Assembly (NCBI GenBank): GCA_035772785.1
Contig: JAOCPU010000022.1
Coordinates: 434,001-498,000 of the forward strand
Reading direction: 5' to 3'
DNA from: Phlebiopsis flavidoalba
Taxonomy: Eukaryota > Basidiomycota > Agaricomycetes > Polyporales > Phanerochaetaceae
Length of the DNA stretch: 64,000 bases
In this document: one piece after another, positions 1-12,879 of the stretch
Numbering within the stretch: position 1 is the first letter of the stretch
Layout: each line of letters starts with the position of its first letter
Program-made: the position numbers and the translations under genes
Notes under the pieces: generated by a model
What the model was told of the DNA's origin: nothing
Seen by the model: only the letters and a program-made list of their open reading frames with translations
The model's database searches: none

Positions 1-1595
1 ACACCTGTTCCCGGACAAACACCGAAGGCTCAGCTGACGATCCCAGGTGCAACCTTGCTTCATCCCCTTAGACACGATGCGTGGCCTGTGCGCACTGATA
101 TCGACGGCAACGTACTTCGGTATCTGCCTTCAGCAACTGGTTGCTCAACGTGTATCACAAAATTTCACCATTCATCTCCTTGGGTAGACCGACCTAGCCC
201 GACCCATGCTTTCACTTTAGATGATCTTTACCCCCCTACACTTTAGGGAACAAGTCACCATGGGGCACAGGGTGCGCGAACCCTTTCCCTACTCTTTACT
301 GGCGCTCCGAGAGAAAGCTGGGAATAATCTTTGGGATGGCAAAGAGATTAGCATGGTGTGTTCCAGGTTGCGTAGGAAAGCCCCAATTCCAATCGCTTCA
401 CTTCGCTCACAGTATTCTAGATGATCACATGGTGTGAATAGCGTACCTTAATGACATTCAATGGAAGCCACAATACTCCTCTATCTCTTCTCCTCTTATG
501 TCCAGACCTTGAGACGAGATCCGGCGAACAGTGCTGCGATTACCTCACGGAGATACCATGGCCTGGCGATAGTGTCAGCCCAATCTGTGTGAATTCAGGA
601 TATAAGCCGAAACGTGTTTCCAGGACAGAGTCCACTTATTCTTACCGCTATCGACGAACGAGGTTAGGTTGTCTGAGTCTTGGGGCGTATACCTAACTAC
701 ATCGTTACACATACCGAAAACCTACATCTGTATGATTGCACTGGCGCCTACAAGCCAATACCCCCCTTCACACTACTCGGGATTTGCGGGCCAACACCCC
801 CAGAACCAAACACTTTCCTCCGAGTGGGCTCCCGGCAAAACCATTACCAACCCAATGCGCGTCTCTCCACCAATGAGCATTTCCCGGTCCCTTGCTTACT
901 TGCACCGACGAGGTGCGCCGCGGCAAAGCAGTGCCTCTGGACATAAGCTTTATACATTCGATGCAATTCCCCTAATCGTGTCCAACACAGCCCTCACTCT
1001 GTTTCTACCTTCCTTTAGTGGCACACTATCAAGTGTACTGATATTAAAAGATCTGGTTGGCGCCACATAGGCGACACACTGCAGTTTTGAAGTACATAGG
1101 CTTACATTGCACGACGCCTTAGCAGTAGCATGCACGAACGAAAGAAGCGAAGTCTGGTTTCCGCCGATCCTCACACCGCGTCCGAGCTCCCTTCCTTTGT
1201 TAGCAAGATCAAGTCGTTCGGGTCATGCATCAGCCACATCCGGCAATGTCTTTTTGTCCACTCTTTATATTGTCGCATCGTGTCTTCTTTTTACCGGTAT
1301 CGAGTAAATGATCAAATTGGGGAGCCGCTAACCGAAATCGAGCACCCGCAACGGCCTGCGTCAATGCCTCACAGCATCCACAGCTCTAAAAAGTGGCGTT
1401 CGCTATCCGCCGTGTCAAAGCAAAGCAGCAATCGACGGTCATCGCTGGTCTTTGCCTCCCGATGGAGCAGAGAAGAAGACCTTTTGTCTTGAGTCAAAGC
1501 TGCGATGCGCATGTTCTTGTAGTGAGATATATGAAGACATCGAGAATCACCCCCTCGACGCTCGACCCGTGGCGCATGTTGATCCTTCTCTCACT
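1..1595. other. No gene recognised
   Basis: Only short overlapping open frames on both strands, none with a domain or a believable exon chain that I can recognise. It may hold the upstream region of the zinc-finger gene that begins near 1596, or decayed coding sequence. Confidence 0.4.
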
Positions 1596-2215
1596 ATGGA
1601 CAGCCAAGCGTCAGCTACCCAACCTGTTACTCTTCCTAGCATTTCGAGAGGTCTTCCCAGGTAAATAATCGGCGCAGGTCACGAATGACAAATCTCACAC
1701 GAGCTCTCAGAACACTTCCCGTTACGTTGGTAGCGTCAACATCGAATCATGAAAACTCAAGAACTAGATGCACAGGCAGTAACGATACATGGGCTGAACA
1801 TGACAGATCTTTCTCAATGATTACCCCAGCTTTCAGCCACATCTCCCCCCAAAAAAGAGAAGCGTCTCCTAGCACATCACGTACGAACAAGTACCATCCC
1901 TTAGTTCCATGTGCCCCTAATAAAGGCATTTCCGCAGGTGTGTGACTCTCAGTAGTACTCTCAGATTATGCCAAGCCTCACGGTAATGAACACATCATGT
2001 AGACCGAGCAGCCTTAAAGCACATACGATCACACACACGGGCGAACGACGTGAGTCACCGATTTGCTTGTATCGAGGCTCCTCCCTGAGACTTTTTATTG
2101 CCTCTCAGCTTATCCTTGTAGTGCCTCTGGTTGTGACAAACGGTTTACAACGAAGTCAAACATGAAACGACACTCCAGCATACATACGGAACCGAACGGA
2201 CATGAACCTGAGTAG
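1596..2215 (+). CDS. C2H2 zinc-finger protein (spliced, first finger imperfect)
   Basis: Probable nucleic-acid-binding protein of the paired C2H2 finger type. The first exon (from ATG 1596) carries VTLPSIS, like the TLPSIQEMFP near the start of the second C2H2 gene in this window. A 50-bp intron (1661-1710) leads into an intact exon to about 1935. The exon after it gives RPSSLKAH...HTGER. A 59-bp intron (2050-2108, GTGAGT...CAG) interrupts the finger linker and splices to restore TGERPYPC. Finger two is complete: Cys-x4-Cys, then DKRF...SNMKR, then His-x3-His. The stop is TAG 2213-2215. Finger one keeps its histidines but shows only one clear cysteine, and the junction before RPSSL is one base out of phase, so either a splice site is misread or an indel is present. 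Family assignment is firm; exact exon ends are not. Confidence 0.65.
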
Positions 2216-2762
2216 GACTCTTCGGAGAAAACAAAACACTAGCTAGCGCCAATCGTTGTATAAAGACCTCAGAAAGAAAGGACTCTTGTGTACATGTATG
2301 TGCCTTCTGTGCGTGTTTTCTAAAACGTTGTAGCTAGTCGGCGTTTGTCTGCTCGAGCTCACGCATAATTTCATTTCCTCGGTGTTGCTCTGCTCCCGTG
2401 ATCTGAAATCCTGCTTCCGTCCGTCCGTGTTGCCACAATTCTTCGCTGGGTGTTTATCTCCAGTTTTCCCGCTTTCTACAGAACCACAAAGGGCCGCAGT
2501 CCGTAAAGAGCGTTGACTCATGTGAGTAACGTGTCTACTTCGGCTGAAGCAGACCGCGCTGATAAGATGTTCGATTGAATAGAGAATGTCAAACTCAAAC
2601 TCGCCCATCATCCCGCGACCCAACCAGACAGCCTGCGGCGCAGACACATCCTCGTGGTTCACCTGTCAACAAACACTTATAAACGTACTCAATATTGCAC
2701 GAGCGTAAGCCCTCAAGTAAACTAGCCTGCCGTGCGAGCCCATCGCACCCACGGCGCGCAGC
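2216..2762. other. Intergenic, nothing recognised
   Basis: A 139-codon frame on the minus strand (2662-2243) shows no recognisable domain and no sensible exon partner. I treat the stretch as intergenic between the zinc-finger gene and the acetyltransferase. Confidence 0.35.
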
Positions 2763-3838
2763 ATGCAGACCCAAGCAAAGAGCATTTTCTTCGAGAAGGA
2801 CCTTCCGGAGCGGGTCACAACTGGTGAAAGTGACTCGCTTGACGCAGGAGCTCCCGTGCGGATGCGATACGGTCAGTTGGCTGGCGCATGGGCTAGTGCT
2901 GTCTAGGTTGCTGACTCCGTCTGTTGTAGGAGATCTCCCAATGCCACTGAAGCCACCATGAGAAACCTCAAAGAGGACCCACTGGTCATGTACTTGAATA
3001 ATACATCAGTATTTCAGTGTCATGATTCCAGAAGCCGACACAAGCCTTACGCGTTTTGACACAGAATGCGCAGGACAACGTCATTGTCAGAGCAATGCAA
3101 AGGATTGCAATCACATATGCGTGGTGGAGGGAGCTCGAGCATGGAGTCACATGGACAGTCAATGGACAGTCTTTCTTGATTTAGTAAGCAAGCTCGTATC
3201 ACTAATTCAAGGTACTGACTATGACGTGCAGTTACGGCACGCGTAAAGACCCAAAGAAACTCAAAACCCCTCTGGACAGATTGGTGGACGCAGTCGTTTC
3301 GAGTTTAGGCAAGATATTCTTCGATAAAGAATCTACACAGGTACGTTGCTGTGCGAGTGTGTGCATCGTACCTAATTTCTTCTACAGCGTTTCCGAGGAG
3401 TACAGATTGAAAAATGGAAGCTGCAATCCAAACCTCCTTGGGAGACAAGGTCAACGACATGTTACTTGTCGCCAATTTGATCACTCTACGAGAAGCGCGG
3501 GGACGGGCTATGCTTCTGCGCTGGTCCGTATGGCCACCTCTATCGTCGGTGTTATCCACCTCTCTATTTTTTTACATACACTGATATACTACAGGCTGAC
3601 ATGGACGGACGTGGAGCATGGCTTGTCTCGAGTAACATCGCAAACGAGGGTTTCTATAACTCTTTAAGGTTCATCACGGCTCAACGCTTTGTGGTGGGAG
3701 AGAATAATCCCACGTGGGACAGAGCGCCCGTACCTGTCGATATTGTGAGTCGCTTGGGGGCGCAAATGAGTGTTTTGCCTGACCATTACACAGATGGTCA
3801 GAGTATCACCCCAGCCAGACGCGCCTCAGAATTACTAG
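2763..3838 (+). pseudogene. GNAT-type acetyltransferase, broken by a frameshift
   Basis: Reads as a fungal GNAT N-acetyltransferase in pieces. The start region (ATG 2763) is followed by an exon with MRNLKEDPLVMYLNNT, a segment with AITYAWWRELEHGVTW, then KVNDMLLVANLITLREARG, which jumps one frame into GYASALVRMATSI. The REARGrGYASALV stretch is the acetyl-CoA-binding Q/RxxGxG/A loop. An intron separates it from ADMDGRGAWLVSSNIANEGF, and a last intron (GTGAGT...ACAG) splices to PVDIMVRVSPQPDA and a stop at 3838. The frame break lies at the run GGGGACGGGCTAT near 3500, where one G seems to be missing. The rest is well conserved, so this may be a sequencing indel. Substrate unknown. Confidence 0.65.
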
Positions 3839-4282
3839 TCCACAAATATCATGCTACCTCGCAACGTGTCTCACAACGGGATACATACACTGCCACGCAA
3901 CGAATTATATTCCGTCTTTGTTTTTCGTTTCAAAGACATATGTAGCCCACCCGCGGCGCTGTGTTATGCGAGTGGACTGTAAAGCGCTTCCTTGCTCTCT
4001 ATGCTTCTTGCAGATTTGCGCTCATATACCATGACCCGCATTGCATAATCTACGCAACAATTGTGATCTTACCTGACTCATACAGCCTCATTAAACGCAC
4101 GATCACACTGACTCGTATCATATTGAATTACCTACGATGGAGCGGCCCGTTGTAGATCTGTCACAGTACAAGGTCCCACGCGGTATGACATCGTCCTATC
4201 TACAAGTAAAGCGAGTCGCTGGACGGGAATTCACACGGTATGACTGCTCCTAGCTCCAAGATCCCCTTAAGCTCACATCACA
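3839..4282. other. Intergenic, no gene seen
   Basis: Lies between two plus-strand genes. It holds short frames only and should contain the promoter of the GMC oxidoreductase. I see no clear TATA box. Confidence 0.3.
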
Positions 4283-6941
4283 ATGTCGACCCGACAAGCG
4301 AAGCTTGAGTATCCCAGTGTAGTCACGCTCAACACACCCCGCCTGCAGATGCAGATTTCGATTACATTGTCATTGGCGGTGGTTTGACTGGTCTGACTGT
4401 GTCCTCCTCAATTCCCCCCCCCCCCCCCGTCACCGTCTTTCGAGCTAACCCCGCAATACGTGTCCTTAACCATCGAAGCAGGACTAGACGATCGACACAA
4501 ATCCGCCACGCAGAGTGTATTTGAATTCATTGCGAATGTGATAGGCAGTGCGCTCGATTAGGGGCTTGGAAGACTGAAGATGGTGTTACGCTCGGCGGGT
4601 ACGCTTTTAACTAGCACTGTAATTATTCCTCGTCCACTGATTGATTGCTACCCATCAGTGGGAAGACGTTGGGTGGATCATCCTCCATTAAATGGCGTAA
4701 CTTGGACGCGTGGACACAAGACTCTCAGTTCGATGCATGGATGATCTGTTAGAGCCATCCGAGAAAAGCCGTTGGCTGGGGCTGGGGTGGACCAGAGGGC
4801 CTCTTTAGCTTTACATGAGCAAGGTACGACCGCGTGTACATCTCATTTTCGTCTTCGTCATTTTCACACAGCAAAGTAGTCGGAGACATTCCAACCTCCC
4901 AATGCAACGCAACGCTCGCCCGTGCAAGGCGTTCAATGCCACTTTCGATCCTCTGTGCACATGGTACCACGCGGGACCGGTGCAAACATCTTTCCCTTCA
5001 GCACGAGATCCCATATGGCCAGTGGTAACACGGGTATGGGTATCAGACAGAGTACCTTCGTTAAAACATGCGAGACCTTGTTCGGTGTCCAGCGCGGCGC
5101 TGACATCAACGCCGGTAAACCGGCGGGCGTGTGGGTGAACCCCATGGTAAGTTTACCTCGTTGTGCTGGTTGTCACTCTCACTGAAGATCACTTTAAAGA
5201 GTATTGATCCCGCAAGGAACGATCATCGATCCTCTTCTGCAGAAGCGTATCTCACTCCCGTAGAGAACGAGCGTCCCGAATTGGACTGTCCTCGTGGGCC
5301 ATATGGTATTTTCGTCAGGTCTTGTTTCGCACATGTCCATCGATTTAATAGGGGCTTCCTCCCGTTAGGCAACTCGAATTCGCTTTTCGCCGGCTCGGAA
5401 ATCAACCCCACGCTGGCTGATGCCAGTGGAATATTCCACCACTAGCCCGGATGGCAGTCCGACTCCGGCGCGCGACTTGTCGCAAGGGCAAACAAGGAGG
5501 TCATCCTTGGCTGCAGGAGCTGTTCATGTCCAGACCCGGAAATACTTTATCGCTTGTCATTGTCACTGATCCAGTCCGATTAGACCCCAGTTCTCCTTCA
5601 ACTATCTGGTATCGGACCGCCAGACCTCCTGCGATCCCTGGGAATCAAAGTTGTAGTACCCATAGAAGGCGTGGCAAGAATCTTCAAGAACAGGTGATGT
5701 TCTATGAGGCATAAGCGGCTGGCATTTTCTAATGAAAGGGTTTTTTAGCCCGCAATTCCTTTCGAAGTCAATACAACGGTTTGATGAAGTGAACCCCTCG
5801 CGGCTGCCGAATACTGCAATAGACCTTCCCCTCGACGTATATCAGCTGTTGTCTGCCGAACGGTACAATTGACAAACCGAACTCTGTCGATGTCGCTGAG
5901 CAAGTATATTCTGGCATCGAAGAATGGGCTCAAGGAAAAGACCGTGGCGAATAGAAACGGAGGCGTCAGCAAACGAAGCGCATTAATACGCGATATATTC
6001 GAAATCCAAGCTCAAAGGACCATTAGTATCTGGGACAAGCGGGTCAGTGTCACATCTAGCACTCGAACCTAACATAAGTGCTGACGTATTCAATGCACGG
6101 GCAGGTCCACACAGCACCCATTGCGGACTACTATTCTATTTTATGAACCCATGTAAGTGCCTATATCAGTAACAAGCTCATGTGATGACGAGTGAAAAGT
6201 GTGATCATTTAGCGTATCCCGAGATGTTCTCGAGTGAACGCTCGGGCACCTCCGGAGTTGTCTACCTGGGAATCTTCTCCCGTTTAGTAAGTCGTGGCCA
6301 TGTGAACATTACTGTGCGTTCAGACTTTGATTGTCAAAGGGTCCTTAATAATATCTCAATATTTCAGAGTACCAAAACCCGTTCGATCAACCACAGAAAC
6401 CATTGCATCCGAGTGGGCTACGTTCGATATCGATTTTGATATGCAAGTATCCATTGCAACTCTCAGGAGCTACAAGGCGGTTGTTAGACCCGCGATGAAC
6501 CTTTTTTCAAGTGTGTAACATCCTTGTTATGTTTCCCGTCCTGTATACACTAACCAGTCTCGTGTAGCACTATCTACGCTACAGAATATATTCCAGGCAT
6601 CGCCACCGTACCGGATCCCAACGGAGACGGAGGATCTGATGAAGACTGGCGCAAGTGGATATCCTTCAGGTTTACAGAGGCAACTCTCACCAAATTGGTA
6701 CTGCGGCTATGATGCGTCGCGAATTAGGGTGGTAAGCGGTGTCGTCGTCATTTTTGTGCAATCCTCTGAGGGGGATATTGTGTATAGGTGTAGTTAATGC
6801 GCGACTGAAAGTATACGGCACGACGAATGTGCGCGTTGTTGATGCTTCAATCATGCCACTGCAAGTCTCTGCGCATCTCAGCGCGGCGCTTTATTGCATG
6901 TGCAGAGAAAAGCTGTTGCAATTATTATAGATGATTTGTAG
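4283..6941 (+). pseudogene. GMC (glucose-methanol-choline) oxidoreductase, multiply frameshifted
   Basis: FAD-dependent alcohol oxidase/dehydrogenase of the GMC family (the aryl-alcohol oxidase group is one possibility). Order: FDYIVIGGGLTGLTVSS, the dinucleotide-binding GxGxxG motif (near 4360); GKTLGGSSSI (near 4665), the first GMC signature; SSSAEAYLTPVENERP (near 5235); LVARANKEVI (near 5480); and the C-terminal part HQIGTAAMMRREL (6695), VYGTTNVRVVDASI (6810), then AEKAVAIIIDDL after a shift, with TAG at 6939-6941. The conserved His lies in the HQIGTAAM block. Reading frames change at least five times, several at short homopolymers (an extra G in CTTGGCTGCAGG, an extra A before GCTGTTGC). 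A 16-base C run at about 4413 interrupts the N-terminal part. Decay or assembly indels are both possible. Confidence 0.7.
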
Positions 6942-7944
6942 CATGATTATACGGCACGCAGTATGCATGCCTACTGTGAGACGCCGCTCTGTGTTTTACC
7001 ACTACTGATCATTCCTCGACGTCATGACACCGCAAAGCTGACTATTCAAGCGCGTGTTGCATCGCAAGGTGTAAGTAATCATCTCTTTTCTCGACTAACA
7101 TTATATTGTGTTACGATTTTATAAGTAACTTTTAGATTTTGATTATTATTGATGAAGATGTGATTGATCCTTCATTTTGAGGTTTGTTCATAGCTGCGAC
7201 GAATACCTACCGGCATGGTGTTCGGCCAGATGGATGACTTCTATTGGATTACCAGACGTCACTCCCGAGTTCCGCTCATACTTGAGACTGTACACGTTAG
7301 GATTTGAACGGACTGTTGCAAGTGTACATATGCCGCCCTTTGGAAACCAGCATGGCTCAACCTGTTTGCTAATTATATCTCTTTTGCTCCAGAGCTGACG
7401 TTTATCGTGGGTTACAGTTGCGGAAGGGCAGAAAATAAACTGGTACACAAATGGACCCCGCGCCAAAGAGCAGAAGACCCATGGAGGTACTCAGATAGTT
7501 GCCTCAGCATGCTCTCGTTCCGTCGGTCACTGGTGAAGCAGCGGAATGCTGGTATCATCAGACGTAGCGCACGGTCATGAGAAGCGCTTACAATCGTTGT
7601 TATGTGAGAGCTGCGTAGCTATGGATGCCGGATCATCGCAATCCGAGGTCGTGCTGCGTGTGCCGATCGGGCTCGACTGAAGCCAACGACTCGATAGTCT
7701 GAACCTTTGGCCACGACGTTCGACCATGCACTGAAATTTTCGTCGTGAATCCCGTTCGCTTGAGACCTCTCGTTGAGGGCAGTAACGCGCAACCTTGATT
7801 GACAAAGGAAGTTAGATAATTGATTCACAGACCCAAAAACGCTGGAGACTCACTGACATGTCGACATGTCTCTTGCTACTCTGAAACCACAATCTTCCAA
7901 CCCCAAACATGCCCAGGGGACGTTATCATCTTTGCTGCTGTCCC
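6942..7944. other. No gene recognised
   Basis: Short frames only on both strands (for example 7177-7398 plus, 7828-7575 minus). None carries a domain or a splice pattern that I can support. Confidence 0.3.
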
Positions 7945-7945
7945 C

Positions 7946-8374
7946 TCAAAAGTCGTAGAACTCTTGGGACGACATTCGCGGCCTTGAAGTCTCCTTGAAC
8001 TCGTTGGTATAGATACTGGCACTCTCCTCAACAATACGCTTGGTCTCTGGTCCGCTCTCAGTAGCTTGCATATAACCTGGGCACCGGTCTTGTTTGCCTT
8101 CTTGGCTCAGCCTCCCTCGCCATAGATCAATTCGCGCGTCCGGGTTTCACGGGACCCAGGTTTGCCTGGAGATTGCTTGTTCGCTGGAAATATGGGATGT
8201 GAATTTCCATTTTGCCATCGTGTCGAAACCATCGGGTGCGTGCGGAAGCCAAATATGTCGGGTCTTGAGTGAGATAGAGGGCCGAGCTGGAGAGGTGAAG
8301 GAACTGCAGGAACTGAGGGATGGTGAGAGAGCGAAACACAGCGTGCGGGTGGAGACACTGGTAGACAGGGCCAT
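7946..8374 (-). CDS. Unrecognised protein, possible coding remnant
   Basis: Minus-strand reading gives natural-looking pieces in neighbouring frames: LTQDPTYLASARTRWFRHDG, then ESASIYTNEF and SQEFYDF followed by TGA at 7948-7946. The pieces can only be joined by frame changes, as in other genes here. I do not recognise a family. A plus-strand frame of 104 codons (8094-8408) covers the same DNA and is the main alternative. Low confidence. Confidence 0.22.
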
Positions 8375-8409
8375 GAGTGAATGCGGATTTAACGGAGTCG
8401 TCGACTAGC

Positions 8410-9289
8410 TGTCAGAGGTGCAAAAGAAGGATATGTGTTGGTGTCGTCCTTATGTAGGGGAAGATTCAAAGGACGACAATGTCCAAGCCAGACTGTTCGC
8501 GCCCACAACGTCGCCGTAGCTCGTCATATCCACAAGGAGTCATGGAGCCTGGTAGGACAATACTTGTCCCCGCGCTTATTGGTCACCCAAACCTGACAAC
8601 AACGTCAGCACCATATAGTGGTCCAAGCCCATCATCAAACCACGCGGATACCTTGATTTGCCACGAACCGCATTCAGTCAACGGACGCGGTTGTACGGTC
8701 TGTTTCACAAACACAGAAAACTTGTACCTCACGTCGCGTACTGTGGTCCGATAACTTTTGGCTTATAATTGATCTTCCTCACAATGAGTCGTCCTAAACA
8801 AGCTAAACAGGCACCCCTTTATTTGCGATGGATGAGTAGTACCGGATCTGCGGACCTGCTTAGAGCAAGTCAGTCAGAGGCCACGGCCAGCGGTCCACCC
8901 CATATGGCGTGTGAGACATCGCTCATTTCAACAGGAGTCAATGTGGGTTTGTGGTTTCGACGGAGAGCGACTTGTACGATCGCTGCGCCACATCTTCAAT
9001 TCGGAGCCTGGTAGGATGCTGAAATGACGAAATCTCTCAGGAAGTTTCCCAACTGCTCGCCAATCAACTCCCTGTATCATCAGCTTTTTATCCGTCGAGA
9101 GTGGGCCCATCAAGCTCGAAAAAGAATTTCCATGTGAACAAGTAGAGCACTGGCAAAAATGGCGTAGTAAAAGGGCACATGTGGACAAGACGGGGTTCAG
9201 ATAAGGTGCACTGTTATCACGGGTTCGGCTCTAGATGGCGTGGGCAATGAGACGATGATGAAGTCTTGGTAAGGCTTGATGAGGCGGTC
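8410..9289. other. No gene recognised
   Basis: Short frames on both strands, the longest being minus 9188-8928 and plus 8479-8754, without a recognisable domain. Lies just upstream of the tandem duplication. Confidence 0.3.
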
Positions 9290-9483
9290 GCTCTGCTCGG
9301 TGAGGACGTCGACACGGCTGGTGTGGTGGTCCTGGAGGTTGCCGACGGTTGGAAAGGGTCACGGTCACGCTGAGCACTGGTCACGAATATTGATGGGGGG
9401 TAGACGCCGACGAAGGTCGCGTGTTGCGAATTATCATTGCCGTTTACCTTTCGCCCATCTCAATCACTTCCACATCCGCGGGT

Positions 9484-9521
9484 CTCGAAGCTCGAAGCTC
9501 GAAGCCTCGAAGCTCGAAGCT
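9484..9521 (+). repeat. Short tandem repeat, unit TCGAAGC
   Basis: About five copies of a 7-base unit TCGAAGC in tandem, one of them with an extra C. Located at the left end of duplication copy 1; copy 2 has only a single related sequence near 13060, so the array expanded or shrank after duplication. Confidence 0.85.
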
Positions 9522-11018
9522 GCATGATGGAAAGCAAGCTTGTTTCCAATGAGAGAGGACGGATGTAAACAGCGCGGGCGGGGACATCATCGTTAACAGA
9601 GGCATGGTACTCACATGAATCGCTTTAACGGTTCAATTTCAAGTCATTGACCTCTCATGAATGAGAAGAAGCATGTCGGGTAAATGATAGCCCAGAGCTC
9701 GTTTTCACTGTGCGCCGTTTCTCTGTAACCCGGTTTTAGCGTTATGACAAGCTTCACCCATAAACTTCTTCATACTTATTGAAGTGAGCATTCTCTAATG
9801 ATCGGCCTCTCTACGTCCGTCTCTTATTCAGACTCAAAACATCGCGCACGCTCGTCTAGGGCGAAAGCATTTATTCTTGTCGCGTTCTGAGTGGCTTCCT
9901 GGTAAGTTGGATCATACTTCTCACCACCATGGCTGTACTGAAAACCCGTGCAGTTTTGGGCTTCATGGTATTTAACGCTATTGAAACCTGCCTTCCGGGC
10001 TCGGACTTTAAACCCATCCGGGCTGCGGACGCTGGAATTCGATCCCCTTCTGCCAAGAGCAGGTCAGAAGTCGATGATAAAAACCGAGAGAAGGTTAAAT
10101 TGTACCTCCTGTCTGAGCTTTGCCGCCATATGAGCATTACTAACTCGCTTCGAGACTATTGGCTTGTCCAAGTTGTCCAAGTACGACACCATGTGAGTTC
10201 CCAACTTAGATCAGGAGCAGGAATTTACGTTGCTGGTCAGTGCAAGCGACTCTACTTAACATTCACCGTACTCCGCGACAATACGGAGCGGCAGCACGCC
10301 GAAATTATCCCTTCAAGACCAACAATTGCTCGACGCTCGTTAGCCACTGACTAGACTGGTAAGAATCGAAGACTCTAGCCGTGGGTCACACCATTCCGAT
10401 GCGTTCAACGGCCTGTGTGGTCCAGGAGACACATACAGCACCAGTGGCCCCGGCTAGTACTACCAATTGAAATCCGCCAGACGAGCAACGATTGGAGTAG
10501 ACAACTCAAATCTCACCTTCCCTGCCACGGCGCTCAATACTGACTGTTCTTCCCTGTTTCCAGACTTGATGACTCTCGCCGTATAACTGCCGCCAGGGTG
10601 TATTCGAGAACTAGCGCACCTAGGCAGAGTAAGGTAGAAATGAGGTGCTTAAATCGCTACTTCCTATGGCCAGACGATATCTCCTTCATGCTTGGAAGAA
10701 CAGCCTGCGAGACCTGCAAAGATTACATTACCGTGTACCCGCAAAACTTTGAAGTGGCGCCGCGTCTAGGACGGTCTTCGAGCAGTGAAGGCAAGTCACA
10801 CTCCCTCTTGAAGAAGGAAAATTGCTTCAGGACTTGGTCACGGTGTGATTTCACTCAGACTGGAGAAGATTGTGGTGGCGCGGTTCACCTTCCCAAGATG
10901 TAATGAAAGCGCAGCGAACTCCGCAGTCAGGTTCTGGACTTGCATCGGTGGCATTTGACGGCAAGACCAAGCATGAGCCCAACATACAACAATCGCGTAT
11001 GACGGTCTGCGCTGGGGT

Positions 11019-11026
11019 TATAAAAG
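11019..11026 (+). promoter_or_regulatory. TATA box of secreted protein gene, copy 1
   Basis: TATAAAAG lies 78 bases before the ATG at 11097. The matching place in copy 2 has TATAAGAG (14313-14320), 79 bases before its ATG. The conserved spacing supports function. Confidence 0.6.
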
Positions 11027-11096
11027 AGCGTCTTGTCAATGTAGTGGCCGTCAGGCAACTGCAGCACACAGAAGCCATTCCAGAGTCGCCTTCACA

Positions 11097-12001
11097 ATGT
11101 TCACCTCCACTTTCGCCAGGCTCGCACTCACCGTTGTCGCCGCTGTCGGTGCAGTTGCAAAGACAGGTGAGATCACCCCCAGCCAGCAGTTCGATGTCAC
11201 TGGCACTTAATAACTTTGGCTAGACCTCCCGGTCCCGTCTGCTGGTAGTTACCCGAATCCAAAACATTGGCTCAAGCCTGTTCTGGGACGCCGATGGGAT
11301 CATTCCAAGGTACTTGCATTGTCCATCCTACTCTCAGTATCCTGAAGCTGAAGCCGCGCCACGTAGACCCAGGAACCGCTGTATGTGCGCTGCATACTAC
11401 CCGGGCAAAGCTCGCTAACCACTTTTCACATCGCAAGGTCATTTCTCTTCACCCTGAACATCCCTTTCAGTCCCAATCAAGTGGTGCATAATTTATCTAG
11501 CTCTGACTGATCGCGATGAAATTCTCATGACGCATCTTATAGTGGAATTTGACATTCAACGGTAATGATGCAAACTTGCCCAATCTATCAGTAGCTCCGT
11601 CACATACGACATCGTTGGGTATGTAGGTTTTTATGCGGCTCAATTATTGACTAATTGCGTTTATAGAATGTAAACTGCCCCTCGCTCTGTTCCCAGGGGT
11701 CGCAGGTGCCTTCAATATTAACGCGGCTCCTGGCGGTAATTTGTAAGACTTGAGATCCTCTATCTGCTTCCAGCAAGTGATAATTCATGGTGTCGACAGT
11801 ATTTGTGCTCCTACACAACCCGGTTACTTGTGCTACCTCTTCCACAACCATATCTGGTGTAAGTGTAACATGATGGTTATAGGATAATGTTTATTCAGCT
11901 CTAATGTGTCCTATGAACAGGCCCAGATCCTGCTGCAGCCTTTCACGGGTGCTGCCGACCAGACTTGGGTCTTTGAAATTGCCAGGAAACTGGGAATTTG
12001 A
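11097..12001 (+). CDS. Small secreted protein, copy 1 (unrecognised family, frame breaks)
   Basis: Starts with a typical signal peptide, MFTSTFARLALTVVAAVGAV, likely cut after the Ala-rich end. The pieces that follow, separated by short introns or frame shifts, include DLPVPSAGSY, NIGSSLFWDADG, the exon with ALFPGVAGAFNINAAPGG, ICAPTQPGYLCYLFHN, and the last exon AQILLQPFTGA with stop at 12001. Introns of about 50 nt (for example GTATGTAGG...TTATAG near 11630) are visible. The aromatic/Gly pattern (YRI.NIG.GLFWDA in copy 2) is loosely like a beta-trefoil lectin, but this is weak and I do not assign it. Exported extracellular protein is the safe reading. Several frame changes exist, so it may not be expressed intact. 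Confidence 0.55.
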
Positions 12002-12540
12002 ACACAACAGATAGGGTGATCCAATACGCATTTCCGTTGCCTCGTCATAGTGTACTTGTATATCCGAGCCTCTGGAATGAGCAACCCAACCTATTTGCCA
12101 TGCTCACCATTGTCCGAGTTGACTTCAAGATTTGTCAGAGCGACCCAGAATGCAGAAGGCAGTAAAAACAGATGATAAGAAGTGGATCCAAGTATAGGAC
12201 CCCATCTTAAATTTATTAACCACATTTTTTGATAATGCATGTTGAAAGAATACCCCCGGCTTGACCCACGGCCGGAGCCACCTTCATCCGCAAGCACATT
12301 TGAGTAATCCATCGGAGTGCCTGGCCCGTACACTCATTCTATCGGTGATAATTAGAAAGCTTCACGGTAGCACCAGGAGTCCCAAGTTCGGCCGTCGAAC
12401 AACGATTACGCTTCATTTTTTTCGCGGTCCCAAGGGCTATGCCTAATGTGCGCAGGAGTCGAAAATGTCGGGTACGCCCCCAAACTCCCAAGAAGAGGTC
12501 ATGTTGAGCACACTAGGCAAAAAGGCCTCCGTCCGGTGTG

Positions 12541-12879
12541 GATGAGGACAATTGCCCTAGCCTAAAAAATCACTCGAAATCGTCCCCTCCAGGGAACTCG
12601 AAACCCGCGACGCGCGCACCGCGCGCGAGCGCGATGGCGCCAGTGAACTGCCGCGACCACCGAGCTCACTTGAGCTGCACTGCTGATACCTCTCGCCCCG
12701 CGCGTCCACGACGACTTCCCGCTCTCCCGTTTCTCCCCTCCAATTCGACTCGAAATGCGCCGCAAGACTACGTACAATTACGTTCGCGTTTAAGGCGCGC
12801 AAGCATACCGCTCTCACATCTCACCTTTACCCTACCGTACCAAACCTGACGAGACCTCCATAGTTGGGTCACTGTGTCT
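12541..12879. other. GC-rich spacer between the duplicated segments
   Basis: About 340 bases, rich in CGCG. Open frames exist on both strands (plus 12538-12849, minus 12817-12557) because stop codons are rare at this composition. No recognisable protein. Confidence 0.35.

Larger units (their letters stand above)
9290..12540 (+). repeat. Tandem segmental duplication, copy 1
   Basis: This segment and 12880-15770 match along most of their length by eye. Shared landmarks in the same order: the GTAGACGC..AACGAAGGTCGCG block, the CTTCTACAG/TTCCAG to CTCGCCGCCAGGG block, a TATA box, a secreted protein gene, and the tail GAGGTCATG.TGAGCACA. Identity is uneven, perhaps 75-85 percent, with many small indels. 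Copy 1 is a few hundred bases longer. Confidence 0.75.
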
